A stretch of 64,000 nucleotides of DNA from Antennarius striatus (taxonomy: Eukaryota > Chordata > Actinopteri > Lophiiformes > Antennariidae), in the NCBI RefSeq assembly GCF_040054535.1, contig NC_090781.1, positions 18,503,760 to 18,567,759 on the forward strand, in the 5' to 3' direction. The notes below the pieces were generated by a model that searched no databases, was not told where the DNA came from, and was given only the letters and a program-made list of their open reading frames with translations. Shown piece after piece: positions 29,401 through 54,560 of this stretch (position 1 is its first letter; every line of letters starts with the position of its first letter). Both the position numbers and the translations under genes were made by a program.

Positions 29401-31266
29401 AGGTAGCAACCTTCTGTGCGCGCTGGCGCGGATGCGTGAGGCGCGTCCAGTAAACGCCTCCACGCCGCAGCGGTAGAGGCGTTAGAATTTGTCAGAGATT
29501 TGACAAGGGATAAAGTTTGGAGAGTCCCACCTATGATGAAACCTGATTCCTGACTCGGGTGTAGTCCGATTATTAAAGCCAACTTCCGTGTGTGAGGTTT
29601 TATCCTGAGTATGCGCCAGACTCAGATTTAAGAAGACACGATTGCTCATGGGGGAAAAAAGAAAAATGAACATGTTTTAAATGATTACTGTTATTAAATA
29701 TTCTCACTTGTGTGACGTCAAAACTTTTCATTGTCCTTCATGGACGTGGCGGTCAACCACAAGCTCACACTGAGGTGAATCTCATATCTCACCAACAGTT
29801 GGCATTAAAAACTGCCTCTTAAAAATCTATTGGATTTATACACTGAATAATAGGCATCAAATAAAAATAAGTCTTGTGCTATATTATTAGCCGATGATGT
29901 GATTAAAAAGTTTAAAAAATGTCAAAAATTCATTTAGCTCATTAATTTCCCTTCGGGGATCATAAGTAATATATATATAAAAATTAAAGACACATCATGA
30001 CTGCAGCAGGTCTGAACCCAGATTCAAATTTAAAAAAGCCAAAAAACCACCAATAGTTAAATAAAGAACGACTCATTGTTGCAGCAGAAGTTATTAAATA
30101 CTTGCCGTATTAAATATTGCAGATCACGTTAATAATTTAACAGTAATCCAATCCCTTTCTTATGACTTAGAATTTCATATTATCTTGGTAGAAAACTTAT
30201 TTTAAAATTTTAATTTCTCACTTTGTGTTCCTGATGTAAAGCTTCTCTTCTGCCTGGGGAACTTAAAAACTAGTCTAAGAAGATAATCATCCTGATTATC
30301 AAAGTAACCGTTAGCTGCAGTGTTATGGTGATGATGCTATTCAATAAAGTTTTCCTTTTTTGGTCAGAAACTATATCTAATACCCAGAGGGTTCTTGGGA
30401 CCCGACAGTCCAGTCAGAAACAAATGGATCGTACCACTGCAGCTTTATTTGTCTCTGAAAATTAAACGAGATATGCTTTTTCCTACTGTAAACAAGCATC
30501 CTTCATTTTACGTTTCAGCAGTAACACAATGCGCTTCCATTTCCCCCATCGTTAACAGACCACATGAAAAGGTTGACATGCACATCGTCTTCTTCATTCT
30601 CAGTGTTGAGCAGACCCAGAGCTGCAGATGCAGCAAGCTTGGCAGATTAATCATCAACATACATTTGTGCATTACATTTAGAGTTTACATTTACAAAACA
30701 CCATCCTGACCAGATTGTAGAGTTGTGTACAACAAAAGCCTTCAGTTTTGACTGCACAGTCAGACGTTGTTGAAGGAGTGACATTCCTTCACACAAAAAA
30801 CTAAACCAGCTGCCGTCCTTTCTGCCTGAATTTGTCTTCGACTTCTTTTCAGGCAGGACTGAACTAGCAGGATGACTACATGTCATTATGAAACCTGTGG
30901 GTACCTGTAGATTTGGAAAAGCTTGTCCAGTATCAGTGAACAAGAAATATTCGCTTTATGACCAAAACTAAGGAAAGTATAAACCTTGACATTGGAAAAA
31001 AAAAGTTAGTTTTCTGGTCCTACTTGAAGGTCTTCATGGAGACAGATCGTCTGTCTTACCTCCCTCCAAACTCTCCATCAGCGGCTCTGGGCCTGATTTG
31101 TTTTAATAATCGGTAAGTTCCAAGTCACAGCTCACACTGCAGTCACAGAGCAACAAACCTGACCTGCTCCTTGTCCGAAACTACAGAAGGTAACGCTACA
31201 ATCAACTTAATCAATATTCAAATACCCCCCCATCCATGATCAAAGTTACACAGAATGTCTTTCACT

Positions 31267-31299
<33 letters not shown>

Positions 31300-31790
31300 C
31301 TGATTTTAAAAAATGAAAATCAAAAAAATGCACTTTTAGATCCAGATTAGACCTGATGGTTGAAAGGAAGCTTGGACCGTCGCTAACACGTTTGCACACT
31401 TGAGCAGAAGGTGGTCCACAGCTTTGACAGTCAAGGTTAAAAAAACATTGATTTTTAAAAAAAGTCCCATGAGTCTTTGGGCACTCTCTCTTCCATATTG
31501 AGTTGTTCGTACGGCGGGCTGGTGATGTCAGCGCCGACATCGCTTGATTATTGATGATCAGACAGCTCTCCATCTTCTTGTCCAAGTCCAGGGGAGTGTC
31601 AAGAAAAGAAGAGATTGCATTTGTGTGGGTCTCAGGGTGAAGGAGGAAGTTCAAAAAGACAAAAGGGAGAGATGGACAGTAGGCATTGAAATGTGTAGCC
31701 CTGCCAGCAGCCGTTACTGCTCTGCAATGTACCAAAAAGAAGAAACGTGATGGAGAGAGGACAAAATCAAAGAGTGCAAATCTACTGTAG
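29401..31790 (-). other. Spacer and probable pak1 3' UTR
   Basis: The first part is AT-rich spacer; from roughly 30.4 kb to the pak1 stop it is likely 3' UTR. On the minus strand AATAAA at 30444-30449 is a possible pak1 poly(A) signal, implying a 3' UTR of about 1.35 kb. A TTAATTTCCCTTCGGGGATC motif near 29941-29960 resembles the 3' tail of teleost SINE/LINE elements. No exon was seen. Confidence 0.4.
30444..30449 (-). other. Candidate pak1 poly(A) signal
   Basis: AATAAA on the minus strand about 1.34 kb past the pak1 stop codon. It is one of several possible sites in an AT-rich region. Confidence 0.3.
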
Positions 31791-42783
<10,993 letters not shown>

Positions 42784-44314
42784 CTTCGACAAGGCTACAG
42801 CCGGCCACTCCTACACAAAAGAAACACACAACTAATCACAGACATGCAATAAGAAAATTTTAAAATTTCTATTTTTATGATATTATTGATGTAATCAAGT
42901 AAAAATATTAAGATATCAATATTAAAAACTGTAATATTGTAATTATGAAGTCAGACGGTCCAAAAAAAACCCTAACCTTAACACAGCTGAGAAGCACAGG
43001 AACACATCTTCACACATTATCATACAAAAAACTACACAATCACACACAGCAGGCTGAACCTGATGCACTGAAAGTGTCACTGAATCTGTTCTGGCCAACT
43101 TCTCTTGCACGTGTCCTGAGATCAGATCCCTGTGGCTTCAGCATCATCATCATCATCATCAAGCCAGGGAACATCACTGCCTGACCTCCAAACAACACTA
43201 TCAATTCATTCTGCACTGATGGATTTAAATAATCATTTCAAATGAACTCACGCTTCAGTTTGACGTTCTCCAGCAAGTCAAACTTTGGATAAGTTCATTT
43301 GGGATATTGAGGGAATATCAAGATGTTTAACAATAATTTAATCAAGCAAAAAAATGTAATTAACTTATGAAAAAGGTTTAAAAAAATTTGAATTGGCCTG
43401 AAAATGTTTAAATCCAGCAGCACACTTCATGTGACATCACAACAACAGGTGAAAATTTTGAGGAAGTCCTCTTACAAAGAAAACTGTGTTGGAAACATGA
43501 TAAACTTAAAGAGTTCCCTGACAACAAAAGTTCCTTTAGCCAAAAATGGTTTGCATACTGGGATAACAAACAAATCAGGTTGTCTTTTTGATGTGTGAAT
43601 ACCAGCTCTGTCTTCCTGTCCAGCGTTTTTGTAAATATGCATTTCCTCTCATCCAAACCAGTCCCAACCAACAGGAGGAGGACTGGCTCTTGTCATGTGG
43701 CTTTAACAGTTATGGGAAACCCCGTCATGGTGCGAAAAAACATTTCCTCCGCTAATTTAGAAGCCAATGGAATTGCATTGTTTTGCAGACAGCAAAGATT
43801 CTCACAAAAAAAAATTGTCTGGCAGCTGTTGTTTGACAATTTTTCCATTGATTAAAAGCAACCCAAGGAAAATTCATATAATGACTATATTTTTAGATAA
43901 GACAGATGGTAGGAACATCAAATATGAAGTCAGAATATGACCTCGAGATCCCACAAAACATTCCATAACAAATCACTGAAGATCATTTCAGGAATTCCTT
44001 TGGGGAGCCTCAAGTTTTCCGAAGACAGATGTTTTCATGTAAATCTCACAATATGAGATTAAAAGTTAAATAAAAACCTGACCTCCATTCATCTATGTCC
44101 CACGTTCATGACGCTGCATCAGAGAAAAAGTTACTATGGACTGATGGATAGAAACCAATACTTGCCCACTATCTGTCAGTGCCATGCCCAGAGAACGTAG
44201 AGAAACAAACATATACAAACGGATAAGGAGATTGAAGGAGGAGAGAAGTGAAAGTTCACCTCAAAAACAATTTTAAAACACCAAACTCTTCAGAAAACAG
44301 CAGCTAAGTCTTAC

Positions 44315-44358
44315 CTTCATTGAGGAACAAAGAAAAGTCTGAGAAGAAAAAGGATCCA
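44315..44358 (-). other. Probable pak1 non-coding exon
   Basis: On the minus strand a 44-base segment is bounded by an acceptor with a pyrimidine tract (TTCCCTTTCCATTTCAG) and a consensus donor GTAAGACT. It lies about 1.5 kb upstream of the pak1 start-codon exon. It contains an ATG near its end (CTCAATGAAG) but no supported reading frame into exon 1. A 5' UTR exon here fits the gene structure; there is no transcript evidence. Confidence 0.5.
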
Positions 44359-44723
44359 CTGAAATGGAAAGGGAATGATAGAGCGATAGCATTAGACACT
44401 CCGACTACTACTTTTTGACCAATCCTACTTCCTGTGGACGGTGATGTCACCAGGTGAGTCACATGAGGAAGTTGGCAAATACACACACAATAACACACAC
44501 GCCCTGAGCCACACAAAGGTACAGAGGTGTTCGGTCACATCCAACCAGTGCATACAGGGAAGTGATGCCCGTTTTGTTGTCTCACAGACACGCAGACAAC
44601 CCCCCCCCCACCCCCAACACACACATACACACACATACACGGAATGTGGCAGCAGACGTCTAAAATTTCAGACACTTCTGTCAAAGTTCAACACACCCAC
44701 ACTGTCTGTTGAATATACTAAAT

Positions 44724-44727
<4 letters not shown>

Positions 44728-44792
<65 letters not shown>
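44728..44792. repeat. (CA)n microsatellite
   Basis: About 32 CA units in a pak1 5' intron; a run of 21-22 A follows at 44887-44908. Confidence 0.95.
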
Positions 44793-44794
<2 letters not shown>

Positions 44795-46200
44795 ACACAC
44801 CATTTTCTAAACCAGTCACAATCACATCTGATAAAATGTCAATAAGCCAAACAACGGTCACACTAAAATTTTATAAAGTAACTATTTAAAAAAAAAAAAA
44901 AAAAAAAAGAAAGTTTCCCAGTAAAACAAATAAGTTATGTTTAACAGTTTTATCAGCATTAAAAGCTTTAAATCAATTATCTACTTTATATGTAAATCAG
45001 TTTGACCCTTGGAGAGGAGCCATCTGAATCAAAATATCACTTTGGCCTTAAATGCAAAGAAAATGCTCTTTCATCACTTAAATCCTTTTTCTCTCCTCAA
45101 AGTACCAAAGAACCAAAAAACAACTTTGGACACTAACCTATCCTAACAAACCAGGAACATTTGATCTACAAATGTCCAGTGAGGCAAACCTGTTTACCAA
45201 AGGAAGGAAATAAACTATTACGATACATTTTGTTTCTTGTGTTGTTTACTATTTTTAAAAAAATCCTACCTCACTCAGCGAGAACGGAAGAAACCACACA
45301 ACAGAATGTTCCTCAGACGGTTCATGACACACACCCTGCCTTATGGATCTATTAGCCAATCACACCTCATCACATGCATGGATGGAATCAGTTTGCTGTT
45401 AACTGTGAGAGGAGATGCAGATGCCTCCAGCAGACGGCGTGACTATGAGCTCCATCGTTCTGTAATAATGTAATCCAACAGATCCTAATTATGATGCAGT
45501 GAGCATTTATTACTGCTATCATGGTAGTCTTGCTGCGGAAGCCAGTGTTAGACAATGTTGAGGCCTGCGCCAATTACATTACTTAGCCACCGCCTTTTTA
45601 CCAAATCGATATGTAGTTGGGTAAAAGCCGCTGCGATTACAAACTAAAGTGTCTGTTCTGGACCACAGCAGCAGAGTGGATGGAGGGAGGAGAGAGTCGA
45701 GCGACTTAACAGCTGACAGCGGCCGCCCATCAGCCCCCGACGCCTTTCAGCACGAACCGCTGTCGACATGACAGGCAACGTTTTAACTTGATTTTTTGAT
45801 TAATGATAGCAGTAAGTGCTCAACTTACTGACTAGCAAACAAGCGGCAGCACACACACTTTTCACTTAATCTAATAACTTGAAAAATATCAAAACCATGA
45901 GTTTATGTTGTAATTTATCTGATTCTTGAAGGTCAAATGTGTAGCAATTTGGAGACAGAAAGACTGAGATTTAACATCACATTTATTCATAAAAGTCAAA
46001 TTACAAAATAATCACGTTGAAACAAAATCCACAAGATTCGTGTAAATAAGATTTTCAATAGTATTGTTTTCTGAACAAAGTAACACCTAACCCTTTAACA
46101 TTTATCAAACTAAAAAAAAGACAGAGTTAAAAAAACAACAACAATTGTCTGTTCTCCACAATCATCTCTTTTACTTTTTTCCTTAGTTTTTTCAATCTAT

Positions 46201-46345
46201 AAGAAAGAGAGAGACACAGAGAGAGAGACAGAGAGAGAGACAGAGACAGAGTCAGAGACAGAGTCAGAGACAGAGAGAGAGAGAGAATCATTTGACAAAG
46301 GACAAAAAAATCATCCGTCAGAGACCTCATGATATCTGAAATTAC

Positions 46346-46382
<37 letters not shown>
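46201..46382. repeat. (GA)n/(CAGA)n and (CA)n repeats
   Basis: GAGAGACAGA-type repeat at 46205-46287 and a CA repeat at 46347-46382. Both generate spurious open frames. Confidence 0.9.
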
Positions 46383-46386
<4 letters not shown>

Positions 46387-47285
46387 GATGATTACAGTCT
46401 ATATCAGACCATTCTGTGCCGACCCATCAATTTCTCAGCTGTCAGCTTTTCATCTCCTCCTCAATCATCTTGAAAAATTCTTCTTTTCTTCCTGTCCATC
46501 TCCAACTATTCATTCCTTCACTTTTTATAGACGTTTTCACCGAAACAACCATTAGCTTTTCTTCATTCACCCCCCCCATTTCTAAAATCACCTTAGTTGG
46601 ACACAGCCAAATTTTAATTTCATCCATTCTGTTCCACCTTTATTTGTTAATAAAAGGGGAACAGAATGTGTGTTTTTGGTGAAAGAGACTTGTGAACTGT
46701 TGTCTTCTTTTTGTGTCTCAAAAAACAAAACACAATCCGTACTATTGTATACAACTTCTACTCTTGTCTTCACCGTCTATCTCATGTCCTAATTACGTCC
46801 AGATCTTTATTTTCCTTTCAAACAGAGTAAAGGATTTCAAATATCCACCAAACCAACACACACTGCATGCACAGAGACTCACACTAAACACACAGACGTA
46901 CATCTGACGAGGCCGCTGCCATTAAATGTCAGCACTTCTTGGAAATGCTCTGTCAGCCTCTGCAGCAGCGTTTACTGGAACAAGACTTCACACACACTCA
47001 GAATCCTCCCAGCATGCATTATCCACCGCTGATGCATACATGTGTTGAATTCTTTACATTTATATCAGGCAAGCCGTGCCCCTCTAAATGACTCCTCCTC
47101 TCTAGTCGATAATTATTTTTCACAAGACTGATTAATCAGCAGATTAATTGATAATGAAGTTAAATATTAGCTGTAGACACAAACTGGATCAACTGACAAG
47201 ATCTCTGAATTCTATCCTGAAAGCACCTTAATGTAAAATGAGTTCAACCATCAAAGGATGTGTGTCAAAGAAAAAGGTTTAATTT

Positions 47286-47286
<1 letters not shown>

Positions 47287-47336
<50 letters not shown>
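47287..47336. repeat. (CA)n microsatellite
   Basis: About 25 CA units, 215 bp from the palindromic X-box site. Confidence 0.95.
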
Positions 47337-47338
<2 letters not shown>

Positions 47339-47550
47339 ACTCATAGAAATAACTTGTGTGTATCTGTGTGTGGTGTGGAATCAGGCAAGAGATAAGAGAC
47401 AGACGGAGAGATGACTGCGGCTTGGAGGAAAAAACCACAACAAAAGAACAAAAGAGGAAGAGCGATGAGGAGTCAACAAACAGCTGCAGGGAAAGACGAC
47501 TGAGCGATGAGGACGGACCGCAATTTATCTCGTCTGTCAGTCGACTCCGG

Positions 47551-47576
47551 CGTCACGTCACCATGGCAACGTGACG
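47551..47576. promoter_or_regulatory. Near-palindromic RFX X-box flanked by CRE-like half sites
   Basis: The 26 bp read CGTCACGTCACC, ATGG, CAACGTGACG and match their own reverse complement at all but the two central-flank pairs (11 of 13 bp per arm). The core GTCACCATGGCAAC (47557-47570) fits the RFX consensus GTNRCC-N2-RGYAAC, and each side has a CGTCAC/GTGACG CRE-type half site. The local DNA is GC-richer and CpG-containing compared with its surroundings. It could be an enhancer or alternative promoter of pak1. Confidence 0.45.
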
Positions 47577-50500
47577 AAACCGAAGGCCCAGGCTTCAAAT
47601 GTATATTTTAACATATTTTACAGAATACAGACGAACAGTCGGGACGAACAGAATAAAATCAGCGACTCTCTCGAGGTTTGGACTTCAAAGACTTAAATTA
47701 TAATAGATTCCTGCATGTGTGTGTGTGTGTTGAGACACACACACACACACAGAGTAATTTGGAAGAGCAAGAAATGGCAGATCATAACAAAAGCATGAAA
47801 TAATCATGATCCCCAACTAAAGGGTCAAAAAATAATAAAATTCTTCCACAAATCATGACAAAAAATGTTCTTCTAACATTTGAAAATCTGCTTTTCTTAC
47901 ATGTTTGACATGCTTGTGAATCACATGTTTTGGATGTGCCTTTAGCTTAGCATTCTGTGCACTACGCCCATGCTTTCCTACTGATTAGCTGCTGTTAGCT
48001 ACCTTATTTCTCATTCATGCATTCAGTACTTCAGCCTGGTTCAACACCAGTGATCCCAGAATAGCTTGATTCTCTTTTGGAGTGTTTGTCTTAAGATCAA
48101 GTACAAAGCGCACACACACACACGCACACACACACACAGGCATCACCATAATCGATACTGGCACAGACTGAGATCGCATTAAGACCCCCGAATGGGAGAC
48201 CTGATGTTCCTGCTCTGTCTTGCCCTTAAATATGTGTCCTTACACACTAGATGTCTTCGCATGTCTGGAAAGTACTAAATCCACTTATTAGGTATGATGG
48301 AGGCTGATGTGAATACTTCATAGCATTCTCTGCTACTACAGTAATAAATGAAGTGGGAAACCACAGCGGACATCCCATACGTGGACACGATCGATGTGAT
48401 GTGACGTTAAACTGGAGCGGGATGTGAATGCAGAGCGAAGGAGGAGACCTGACCGAGGGAGGACAACCACTGACCGAGCCTCACCAACTGTGTGTGTCTG
48501 ACAAAGTGGCAAAGGTCTGAATCAGCAGCTCTCATTGGTTCATGTCGACTCGCTGCCTGTGATTGATTGGCTGCCCGAGGTGGACAAGATTGGTTTTACG
48601 GGAAGAAGAAGAAGAAGAAGAGTGGGAAATAAGACGGGAACAGAGAGAACAGGGAAATGACCTGTTGTTGTTTTTTAAACACTTAGATACCCCCGTTTTT
48701 ATTTGTTCAAGCCATCGAATGAAGATTGAAATCCAGAATATCAACATCCCTGAATGAATGAAAAAAGACAAGAGGGAAGACCGGAGTGAGGTCTTCGTTG
48801 CAATCCCATAGTGCACCACAGAGCCTTAAGAAGGAAGTCCTTTAATGATGCTAATAGGCTTAATGCAAACACACAAAAACCAGCAGCTTTGTCCGACTAT
48901 AACAACCTTCTGCTGGACACATGACTGATTTAACTTCCTCCTGTGTTAGTATCAGTACGTAGGTTTAATCATATCATGACAAGAAGTTTCTCCATGAACC
49001 TGACCTGGAATTATGGACACAGCTTCATTCTGTGTACTGCAAATAAAATGACATCTAATGAATCAATTTTCCCAAAGAAAATGTAAAGAATTACTGACAA
49101 GAAACTGAGGAACTTAAACTGTAACTGCAGCCGAAGCTGCACTCTTTTCAAATCTTTTATCCTTTGTCATCCTATCATCAAATAAGCTCTTCCTCCATTT
49201 AATCTTTCAGGACTTTTTTTTTTTGCTTATGGCTATTTATCATGTGAATGTGTGTGGAAGAAGAAAGAAATCTTTTTAAAAAACAGTGAATGGATAAAAA
49301 GAGGAATCTCTACAGTATGAGTGAAACTACAATGAGTGAGTGCCATGAGAACAGCAGGACAAAAGATGACAAAAATGGAAGATAAAACGGAGCCAGAGTG
49401 GTGCAGCGGGAGCGAGAGAGCTGCTGAAAGAACACAAAGTGGTGAGAGAGAGAGAGAGAAAGAGGGGAGGGGGGGAGAGAAGGGGGCGAGGGGACCCCGA
49501 GGAAAACAAAAAGCGATGGACTGAAGATAGAAAACTGAGCAACAAGGGTCCAGTGGAATTTAGACAAAAACTATTTGTCACTGGAAGTGTCCAACTGCAC
49601 ACACACCTGCATTTTCTAGATGCTTCTTTCAAAGTCTGTTTTTCCATAACGCTGTTTTTCTTTCTTTTTTTAATTTCCAGACAACTTAAAAGGATTGGTA
49701 AAAAAGACAGGGATGAACTAAGAGGTGGGGGTCCTTTTTTTTTCTACCTTTGTGAACTTTGCTCAATGGATTTTATGGTGTTTTTGTCAATTACACATAA
49801 AATACTTCACTGGTTACCATGAAACTGGGTGGAATGGTGGAACATGTGCCCAGAAATGGGAGTAGAGCCTGATGGATCAGTTATTATTATTTATTTTATT
49901 TTTTTAAAAATCATTGTAAATGTTTTACTAAACTCAAAAATGACTGATTCAGTAAATAATCAGCAGAAAAAATGAACATGTTTTCCACTAAAGCTATAAA
50001 TAATTCATCTGAACCCATTGACCAGGATTCCCAGGACGTTTCTCTAAAGGATGTTTCTGGATAAAGTAAATAGAAATAAAGAAGGACGAATAAAAACAAA
50101 ATGAAGACAACTAGAGTACAATCGACCAGACCAGAAAATGGGTCTGTGGGCATTTGTGTGTGAGACGCAATGTGATATGACAGCGGGTTGATCTCAGTCT
50201 AGCCCTGGAGACACAGGACGACACACAAAACATGAGTCAGCTTCATATTACACACACACACACACACACGAAAACAACAATACACCTGTGTCAAAGAGCA
50301 GACACGTAGACAAGGGCGATGAGGACGGATCACATGTTTGGTCCGTCAGCTACCGACGCCAACAACCTTCAGATGCACACAACGGACAAAAAGATTGAAG
50401 ATGCTAAAAGCAGACATCCAGCTGATGTTGAAGGTTTAGCTTCCTCAAAAAAAAAAAAAATCCTAACACACACCCCATTTACAAACACGGTGAGGCCGAC

Positions 50501-52091
50501 ACACACATCCACTCATGCACACACAATGATGCTATATATTAAACATGCATGACAAACCCTTATGAGCGAATGAAAACCCCCTCAACACACTCAGGTGTAT
50601 TGGGGGAGGTTTACCTCCATCCGCGCTATACCATCTGTCAGACTCCACCCTTCCCCACCCTCATTACTACGGCAACTGCCATAAATAATGGAGGCTGCAT
50701 TGCATGCCGGGAGCCTTCACAATCTCATTACAGCTGACTTACAAAATGTGAAACACCGTGGAATCAATGTCAACGTTGAGATGATTTACAGAGGATCAAG
50801 CAGTTTAGCAAAAGCTAAGACTATCTCCTGGTTAGTTAGCATTCTTCTGCTAACTAGCACAGATGGCAAAGTTTTATATAAAGCAGAAAACCATGATTCA
50901 AAAAGGTCTTTCCCAGCAGATGGGATCCATATGCCGACACACTGGTAGTTTGCCCTCCTCAAGGCGAGGACGAAGCGGAGTGTGCACACAACATGTCGTC
51001 AGAAAAGGATGAACAGATGGTTTGACATTCTTTCTGCACAAGAAGTTGCACGCTGGTGCAGAAAAGTGCGACTGTTGTTTCTGTTAACACTTAACAGAAA
51101 ACAAATGTTTGGCCCCGTGTGTGAGTAAATATGACGCTGGCATTCCTCAAGCAAACCTGGCGTGTCGTCCTCTGCTCGAAGGGTACCGACCTCATGCCGT
51201 CTCGTAAATGTGGAAAACATTTTGGGTCGATTTATTTTTTTTCCCTGTCTGAGTTAGCTGCTAACCGCTCTAGCGCCAACCTCGTGTGCCAGGTCCCACG
51301 TGGAACAATAGTTCTGCCTGGAACAGGCTGTGTGTGAAAAGGTTCTGGAGAAGGAGGACAAACAGGAGGAGGGCAGGAGGTGACTGTCTGCAGCTGTCCA
51401 CACGTTCACACCTTCCTGTCAGAAAACACACACACGCGGGCATGCGGGCATGCAGCAGTAGATTGAGGCTATTTAAGGTGTTGCTAAATCACGCGAGTGT
51501 GTTGCTCTTGTTGAAACAACAGTCAGAGTTTTCACCTCCTGCTACACACATTTGCTCCACATCATTTTGTCATCGACACTAAAGACACCCTAAAAATCCT
51601 TTCTTTCTAAGCTCGATTCAGAAAACACACAAACGCATTACATCAGAGTTCTGGTTTTCAATTGTGTTCCAAGCCTGATTATTCCTACCGAGGCGTGTCT
51701 GAATATTTGACAAACTGCTAGCAGGGAGGCACACATGAAGCTGCGATGACAACTGGAGGTCTTCCAGCACCAGAAGGCTACAATTTATGTACTCGAGTCG
51801 AGTTCAGCAGGATTATCGGTGTGGACTACAGCTAAAAAAACTTAATCAAAAAGATAAATTATGTGAATTAATTTAAATCAGTTCTGCCAACTCCATAAGA
51901 TAGAAGAACTAAACTTAGCTCTGGCATCAATAGCTGCATGAATGGTTGTTGGTATACGAAATTATAATTAAATTTGACAATGATGATGACTGCTTTAGGC
52001 TAATCATTGAGTAGCAGAGAGAGAGAGCACACAGAGGGCATCTAAAATGTCATCTAACATTCCTGTCTTCCCGATGAAACCAAGGTGAGAA

Positions 52092-52094
<3 letters not shown>

Positions 52095-52171
<77 letters not shown>
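52095..52171. repeat. (GT)n microsatellite
   Basis: About 38 GT units in a pak1 5' intron. Confidence 0.95.
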
Positions 52172-52172
<1 letters not shown>

Positions 52173-52987
52173 GGGGAAGGGTCAAGATGGAAGAGAAAGA
52201 GAATGTGAAAGATGGATTTTGGCAAAAAACAAAAGACAAAAATGGAAAACAAGGGAAAAGAACAGCTGACATTTCAGAGATGATTATTGTATCTTCAAAT
52301 CACGCCGAGTGATTTAGAAAAATCTCTACATCAAAAAAAAAAAATTCTCTCTGCTTTAAATGTTAGAGGAAGGATCAAAAGCCAGAGAAGCCCTCGACAG
52401 GAACAGGAGATGAAGAAGAAAATAGATCTAATAGATGAAAATAGTAGAGAGGAAGAAGAAACTTCCTCTGTTTGACAGTGAGAGAAATGAAGGGGTATTT
52501 ATAGATTACAGTGTTATAGCTGCTTCGCTGGTTATGTCAGATAAACGGAAGGAGGGGAGTGAAAAAGGAGGTGTGGAAGAGGAGGAAGAAGGGAAGGAGG
52601 GGAATAACAGATGAAATAAAAAGACAACAGAAGGCTGTGGATGAAAAGAGGAGGTACAGGTGTAATGAGGAGGAACGTTAAAAAACGGAAAAAGTGACGA
52701 GTGTGAAGCATGAGAGTGAGACAAAGGAGAGATGAAGAGCACAGGAGGAGGAGGAGGAGGACAGTAAGGAGATGCTTATGTTTGTGGTGCATTGGCTGCT
52801 CTCAGCTTCTCTTCAATATAGTTTCATTATTCACCAGTCGGGTGGTGAAAACACACCTGTGTTCCTCTCCCAGTGGACGTGAACCCTCCATCAGAGACGG
52901 TGTGTCACCATCAACCAATGCAATGCACACCGTATCCCTCTGGTGGTGCAAGGCAGCTGGGTGCGAATACAATACCTCAACACTGAT

Positions 52988-53022
<35 letters not shown>

Positions 53023-54453
53023 ACCCACTTTCACCCAGATTCATGACTCATTTATCACACACATTTGGGTTTAAGCTATGTGTGTGTTACTAGAAGGTGT
53101 GGCTGTTACAATGAGTGGGTGGTTCCTCCAACATATGGTGACTGGACATCTCCCCCCTGCCCCCCCCCCCCCCCACACACACACACACACACATAAACAC
53201 CCCCCTATATTTTGCATCAAAACTATTTTCTTGTTCTGGTTTTTTGTGCATTCTGATTTCCCATCAGCTGAGTTTTGTATAATTATAAAGAAGATCAAGA
53301 TTTGCCAAAATGAATGTAATTACTTTATTCTGATGACTTTGTATTGATTAGGAAATCCTGCTAAAATATTTAAAATGCTTGGAAAAATAGCTCCTACATT
53401 CACAGTCTTCCATCCAGGTCTGACAGTCACATGAAATATTCGATCAGCTGTTTATAAAGGACGAAATCGCAATGAGCAGTTTGAATAGTCTCAGCATGAC
53501 AGACACCACAGAAAATCTCTGGTGAGATTTGAGGTGGTGTGATTGGTTAAATTCTAGGCGCTCTGATACCTGCACCAGTTTCCTCTCTCAAACTGATAAA
53601 AGCTGATCTAGAACGAAGCCTGGATGCAGCAGCAAACCAATGATCGATACCCGATACCAGCCCATTTCATCACATGGACATGCATGAACGGGGATCTTCC
53701 TCTAAAAGCTTCTCCTTTAACTAGTCTCTAATCAAACTCCAACCCCACAGTGAACCGAAGCAGAGCCAGTCCAGTGAGCCACTCCGATCCTCCCTCCATG
53801 TTTGATCATAATTACACCAACATCACAGGGGCCATCTTTCTGATCCCCAACTGTACGCCGCTGTACTATTAACAGCTTAAACCTATGCCATCGCCCTTCC
53901 TTTCATCTCCCTTCTCATCAGTGAAAAGGATAAAACACTCCAAGAAAGCTGGCATCAGAGCTTTCCTCTGGGTTCAGCCTGTTTGGTGGCGAGGAGGAGA
54001 GAGCATGCTGCTGTCTAGACGCCATGCTCAACAGCTCCTGGAGCCTTCCAGGCAGACAAACCATCCATTATTCAGCTGCTGGCAGGCTTCTGGCTGCTCA
54101 ACGGCCAATATTACTATTTCTGTTGGTGCTGCGCGTCGCTGACTGTCAAGCCTGCTTGGGAAAATATCCATCCTAATGGGTAATTTAGTTTAATAATTTG
54201 AAAATAATCACTGCGCTACCGGGGTTTCCTCAGGAGCTCTATAAAATGCGAGCACTGGCCACCAATCTGACGGCTGAAGGAGGGCTTGGACAATTTTTGA
54301 AAATGATTTTTTATTTCTCTCACCGTCAGACGAAGCCATCCACGTTAAATAAAAATTATTTTAATCCTCTGGACAGAAAGATCGGCCTTTCCTCCTATTT
54401 GTTCTAAAATTTCAGCAAGGAAGTACATTAGCATATTTCTCAAACTGTTAAAC

Positions 54454-54560
54454 TACAGTATTTCCAATACTATAAGGCGCACTGGATTATAAGGCGCATT
54501 GCCGGTTTTGGAGAAAATTAAAGGCTTTTAGGTGCGCCTTATAGTGCAGAAAATACTGTA
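54454..54560. mobile_element. Palindromic MITE
   Basis: A 107-bp element with 29-bp terminal inverted repeats (54454-54482 and 54532-54560, 25 of 29 bases matching): TACAGTATTT at the tips and TATAAGGCGCAC inside, with a second TATAAGGCGCA copy at 54488-54498. The whole unit can fold on itself. This ATAAGGCGCAC family is widespread in vertebrates as I remember it; its superfamily is not decided here. Confidence 0.65.

Noticed and set aside
47356..47574. 72-codon open frame ending at the X-box palindrome
   Set aside because: No recognisable protein, no splice support, composition of GA-rich DNA.
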